This document shows, piece after piece, positions 5,724-6,515 of a stretch of 6,515 bases of DNA (position 1 is its first letter; each line of letters opens with the position of its first letter). This DNA comes from an uncultured Lachnospiraceae bacterium (GTDB lineage: Bacteria; Bacillota_A; Clostridia; Lachnospirales; Lachnospiraceae). The notes beneath the pieces are model-generated. The model saw only the letters and a program-made list of their open reading frames with translations. It searched no databases and was not told the DNA's origin. The DNA lies in assembly GCA_902766415.1 (NCBI GenBank), contig CACXDR010000248.1:1-6515 (forward strand). The letters are read 5' to 3'. The translations under genes and the position numbers were made by a program.

Positions 5724-6428
5724 TCAGTCCACGGTCACGATGGTGCCGTTCACTTTTCCCTGCATCGCGTTCGCGATGGAGTTTTCCTCGTTAAGATCAA
5801 ATACCGCGAGCGGCATGTGGTGTTCCAGGCACATGACACTTGCCGTCAGGTCGATGACCGCGAGCTTCTGGTCGATGACCTCCTGCATGGAGATGCGGTC
5901 GTAGCGGACTGCCGTCGGATCCACCGCGGGGTCCGCGTTGTACACGCCGTCGATGGACTTCGCGAGGAGGATCATGTCGGCGTCCACCTCGATGGCCCTC
6001 AGGACGATGCCGGTGTCCGTCGAGAAGTACGGATGGCCGGTCCCGCCTGCGAAGAATACGACATAACCGTCACCGAAATAACGGTTCGCGAGATCCTTCG
6101 AGAACAGCTCCGTCATGGTGCCGCAGATGAAGGGCGAGAGGATCACGGTCTTCATGCCTTCCGCGCGGAAGATCTCCGATACATAGATGCAGTTCATGAT
6201 CGTGGCGAGCATGCCGATCTGGTCCGCTTTGGTGCGGTCGATGGCCTCGCTGGTGCGCCCTCTCCAGTAGTTGCCGCCGCCTGTGACGACGCCTACCTGT
6301 ACGCCCTGGTCTACCGATTCCTTTACCTGCCGCGCGACGCCGCGCACGACCTCTTCGTCATAGCCTCTGCCGCCTTTTCCTGCCAGCGCTTCGCCTGACA
6401 GCTTGAGCATGACACGTCTTTTTTCCAT
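5724..6428 (-). CDS. pyrH: UMP kinase
   Basis: This hexameric bacterial UMP kinase phosphorylates UMP to UDP with ATP, an essential step for all pyrimidine nucleotides and UDP-sugars. It belongs to the amino acid kinase fold and is unrelated to eukaryotic UMP/CMP kinase. The 234 residues fit the family. KLSGEALAG (9-17) is the phosphate loop, GGGNYWRGR (50-58) and ADQIGMLAT (68-76) form the UMP and allosteric region, AGGTGHPYFSTDT (127-139) binds UMP, and AKSIDGVYNADP (156-167) binds ATP. I place the start at 6428 because the family begins with the short lead-in MEKRRVMLKLSG and AAAGGACG lies just upstream. The in-frame ATG at 6485 falls inside the -10 promoter element. It is the first gene of the visible cluster. 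Confidence 0.95.
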   Translation of the reverse strand: MEKRRVMLKLSGEALAGKGGRGYDEEVVRGVARQVKESVDQGVQVGVVTGGGNYWRGRTSEAIDRTKADQIGMLATIMNCIYVSEIFRAEGMKTVILSPFICGTMTELFSKDLANRYFGDGYVVFFAGGTGHPYFSTDTGIVLRAIEVDADMILLAKSIDGVYNADPAVDPTAVRYDRISMQEVIDQKLAVIDLTASVMCLEHHMPLAVFDLNEENSIANAMQGKVNGTIVTVD

Positions 6429-6442
6429 TGGTCGTCCTTTCG

Positions 6443-6476
6443 CGGATCCTGTCATAGTCAAACGCCGGATCCTGTC
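6443..6476. repeat. 11-base direct repeat in the pyrH leader
   Basis: CGGATCCTGTC occurs at 6443-6453 and 6466-6476, with start positions 23 bases apart. The bases before each copy are also alike (CGC and CGCC). Both copies lie in the predicted 5' leader, between the -10 element and the pyrH ribosome binding site. The role is unknown. It could be a small duplication or a regulatory site. Confidence 0.5.
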
Positions 6477-6480
6477 TTGT

Positions 6481-6509
6481 ATCATACCATAAATCGGGGC
6501 GGCGGTAAA
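6481..6509 (-). promoter_or_regulatory. Promoter of the pyrH cluster
   Basis: On the minus strand TTTACC (6509-6504) is spaced 17 bases from TATGAT (6486-6481), with TGG directly before the -10, making an extended -10 promoter of the housekeeping sigma type. Transcription would start near 6474, giving a leader of about 45 bases. It implies that pyrH can be transcribed independently of whatever lies upstream, which is often rpsB-tsf in Firmicutes but is not visible here. Confidence 0.55.
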
Positions 6510-6515
6510 CCGGAG

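Noticed and set aside
6429..6485. N-terminal extension of pyrH to the ATG at 6485
   Set aside because: The extension overlaps the likely -10 element, has no family similarity, and the ATG at 6428 has its own AGGA site and fits the family N-terminus.

Overview
The window looks like a chromosomal segment from a moderately GC-rich, Gram-positive anaerobe of the Clostridia, perhaps Lachnospiraceae. Two things suggest this: the gene order pyrH-frr-uppS-cdsA-dxr-rseP, which is typical of Firmicutes, and strong AGGAGG-type ribosome binding sites. All genes read on the minus strand, so transcription runs from the right end of the window to the left. The genus is inference.

Right and centre (about 6515 down to 1204) is one compact housekeeping cluster. 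A promoter with an extended -10 (6481-6509) precedes pyrH (UMP kinase). It is followed by frr (ribosome recycling factor), uppS (undecaprenyl diphosphate synthase), cdsA (CDP-diacylglycerol synthase), dxr (DXP reductoisomerase of the MEP pathway) and rseP (site-2 metalloprotease). uppS/cdsA and dxr/rseP overlap by ATGA, which suggests translational coupling. A GC-rich hairpin lies between frr and uppS, right against the uppS ribosome binding site. The cluster links nucleotide supply and translation (pyrH, frr) with isoprenoid precursors (dxr), the undecaprenyl carrier for wall synthesis (uppS), phospholipid synthesis (cdsA) and envelope-stress proteolysis (rseP). Every one of these genes is intact and has its family motifs.

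Positions 875-1203 form an AT-rich gap without a sizeable gene. It contains an interrupted 21-bp-arm hairpin with a T-rich tail, which is the likely terminator of the cluster. This hairpin sits inside an 84-bp unit with 7-bp terminal inverted repeats (TATCAAA/TTTGATA), and the unit is flanked by a 10-11 bp direct repeat (CTATAGGACA). That is the layout of a miniature inserted element with a target-site duplication. Further left are a candidate promoter and a possible 23-codon ORF.

Left (874 to 1, running off the edge) is an accessory gene of lower GC. An ATG with a perfectly placed AGGGGG starts a protein with an N-terminal CxxC/CxxC zinc ribbon and then two tandem TIR domains. The first TIR domain has Asp where the catalytic Glu is expected. 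The second looks intact up to the presumed catalytic Glu, which is the last complete codon in the window. TIR proteins of this sort are candidates for NAD-consuming immune or signalling proteins. This gene is the part of the window most likely to belong to a less-described system, but its C-terminal part and its left-hand neighbours are not visible.
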